Part shown: positions 13,941 to 15,056 of the stretch, in pieces
How the letters are laid out: the number at the start of each line of letters is the position of its first letter
Position numbering within the stretch: the stretch's first letter is position 1
DNA from: UBA12014 sp029248335
GTDB taxonomy: Bacteria; Planctomycetota; Phycisphaerae; Phycisphaerales; SM1A02
DNA: 15,056 nucleotides
Assembly: GCA_029248335.1 (NCBI GenBank)
Contig: JAQWJM010000087.1
Coordinates: forward strand, 1-15,056
Direction of reading: 5' to 3'
Program-made: the position numbers and the translations under genes
Notes under the pieces: model-generated
Database searches by the model: none
What the model was told of the DNA's origin: nothing
Seen by the model: only the letters and a program-made list of their open reading frames with translations

Positions 13941-15002
13941 ATGACTGGTCGTGTACTCGCATTGATTGCCGTGGTCGCCCTTCATCCCGTCGCCTCGCCG
14001 GCCTTCGGCGACGATCGTCTCGACGACTTCATCCTCACGGTGTGCGCCGACGGCTGCGAATTCACCTCGATCAACGATGCCATCGCACTGGTTCCCGAGG
14101 GCGGTGGTATCGCCGACTATGACATCGAGATCCACGATGCGGTGCATCGCGAGGGTGCCGAGATTCGGACCGATGGAAAGAACTTCACGATTGTCGCGCT
14201 TGGAGACCCGGTGAAGGGCGACCGAGCGGTGATCGACGGTCAATCCGCCCACCGGATCATGCGGGTCGAGAGCGGGTCGCAGGTCGGTGTGCTCGGGCTC
14301 GCCTTCGAAAACGGCGTGGGGAGCACCAATGGCGGGGCGATACTCGTCACTGGGAGTTCGTTGCTGGCCTGTTCTCGCTCTGACTTTCGTAACAATTCGG
14401 GCGACCCCACCATCAGCAACTCGAGGGGTGGTGCGATCTACGTCAACAACAGCAGTGCGAGCTGCAGTTTCAGTAATTGCCTCTTCGAGTACAACGCGGC
14501 CGCTCGAGGAGGCGGCATCTATGGAAACGCATTCGATTTCTTCGAAATCAGTCAATCCGAGTTCGTCGGTAACGAGTCCACGGACACGTCCTATGCGGAC
14601 TCGATCGTCAACGCCATTGCCTCCAATGTCCTTCTGAGTAAGACGACGCTGTGTGGGAACGGAAGACAGATCGAGGGGCAGTTCTCTTTTAAAACATCAG
14701 GCGCCGTCACCATCGCCAACTCGTGCGACACCTCCAGCGGCATCCCCGGCGACCTCGACGACGACGGTGACTACGACGAGGACGACGCCCGAATCGCGAT
14801 GGCGGACTTCGGCATCACCGAGGGTACTCCCGGTGACATGGACGGCGACGACGATGCCGATGTCGCGGACTTCGCCCTGCTGCGGAACCAGATCGGCGTG
14901 GACAACCTCGGTTGCACGGGCTCGGACATCAACGGCGACGGCACGGTCGACGGCGCGGACCTGGCCTACATCCTGAGCTTCTGGGGCGCCACCTGCCCCT
15001 GA
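13941..15002 (+). CDS. Secreted right-handed beta-helix protein with three dockerin-like repeats
   Basis: A 353-residue exported protein. The signal peptide is about residues 1-23 (MTGRVLALIAVVALHPVASP, cleavage near AFG/D). Residues about 30-255 follow the pattern of a parallel beta-helix of the pectate-lyase-like or CSLREA/polymorphic-outer-membrane type. The first part has TSINDAIALVPEGG (47-60), the usual start of such domains, and later rungs include GGAILVTGSSLLACSRSDFRNNSG, GGAIYVNNSSASCSFSNCLFEYN and GGGIYGNAFDFFEISQSEFVGN. No polysaccharide-lyase catalytic residues are recognised, so a binding or surface role is as likely as an enzyme. Residues 267-353 hold three calcium-loop repeats (DLDDDGDYDEDDA, DMDGDDDADVADF, DINGDGTVDGADL) ending WGATCP. 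No strong Shine-Dalgarno is present, only a purine-rich GAGAAAGAAAG 11 bases upstream. It lies alone behind the repeat-bearing gap. Confidence 0.88.
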   Translation: MTGRVLALIAVVALHPVASPAFGDDRLDDFILTVCADGCEFTSINDAIALVPEGGGIADYDIEIHDAVHREGAEIRTDGKNFTIVALGDPVKGDRAVIDGQSAHRIMRVESGSQVGVLGLAFENGVGSTNGGAILVTGSSLLACSRSDFRNNSGDPTISNSRGGAIYVNNSSASCSFSNCLFEYNAAARGGGIYGNAFDFFEISQSEFVGNESTDTSYADSIVNAIASNVLLSKTTLCGNGRQIEGQFSFKTSGAVTIANSCDTSSGIPGDLDDDGDYDEDDARIAMADFGITEGTPGDMDGDDDADVADFALLRNQIGVDNLGCTGSDINGDGTVDGADLAYILSFWGATCP

Positions 15003-15056
15003 TCGCGGGCCGACCGGTACCGCCCACTTTCGAATTCGCACGCCCGGCCGTTCTCG
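14994..15056 (+). repeat. 63-base 3' cassette repeat, copy 2 (cut by window end)
   Basis: The last Cys-Pro codons, stop, GATCGCGGGCCGAC spacer and left terminator arm of the beta-helix gene match the protease 3' end (13331-13393) at 57 of 63 bases in perfect register. The window ends in this copy, so its full length is unknown. Confidence 0.9.
15038..15056 (+). terminator. Terminator of the beta-helix gene, truncated by window end
   Basis: GCACGCCCGGCC (15038-15049) plus loop GTTCTC and one following G are identical to the protease terminator. The right arm and U-tract lie beyond the window. Confidence 0.75.

Overview
The window is GC-rich, densely coded DNA from a bacterium. It most likely comes from a planctomycete of the Phycisphaerae type. 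That is inferred from four secreted proteins that all end in tandem calcium-loop (dockerin-like) repeats of the form DLNGDGxVDGADxGLLLxxWG, two of them also carrying unusual cysteine-rich modules. No rRNA, tRNA, CRISPR array or transposase was seen.

Left part (1-5814), housekeeping and envelope genes. The 3' part of a PLP-dependent class V aminotransferase (+) converges on a block of four minus-strand genes. Read in their own direction these are a TPR/SPOR probable lipoprotein (4320-3553), an exported helical-repeat protein (3451-2411) and two family-2 glycosyltransferases (2375-1524 and 1527-712) joined by a GTGA stop/start overlap. The block looks like a cell-envelope or glycan locus. A plus-strand AMP-forming acyl-CoA/acyl-ACP ligase (4342-5814) is divergent from the SPOR gene, with only 21 bases between the two start codons.

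Middle part (5857-10115), two large minus-strand paralogues for secreted mosaic proteins of 581 and 770 residues. Both combine a nine-cysteine module (four and two copies), a beta-rich domain with a CNDD motif (one and three copies), a PPC-like region and two C-terminal dockerin-like repeats. A UUCG-capped intrinsic terminator separates the two genes.

Right part (10394-15056), plus strand: a Bcp/AhpE-type peroxiredoxin, a subtilisin-family (S8) protease with a propeptide and a C-terminal dockerin pair, and a right-handed beta-helix protein with three dockerin-like repeats. The protease ends in a textbook terminator. The 600-base gap after it is locally AT-richer and holds two separate tandem arrays (five 16-base units and three 18-base units). 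The stop codon, spacer and terminator after the protease gene recur after the beta-helix gene as a 63-base direct repeat that runs off the window end.

The strongest leads are the repeated 3' cassette, the 16-base and 18-base arrays in front of the beta-helix gene, the nine-cysteine module, and the shared C-terminal tag on otherwise unrelated exported proteins.
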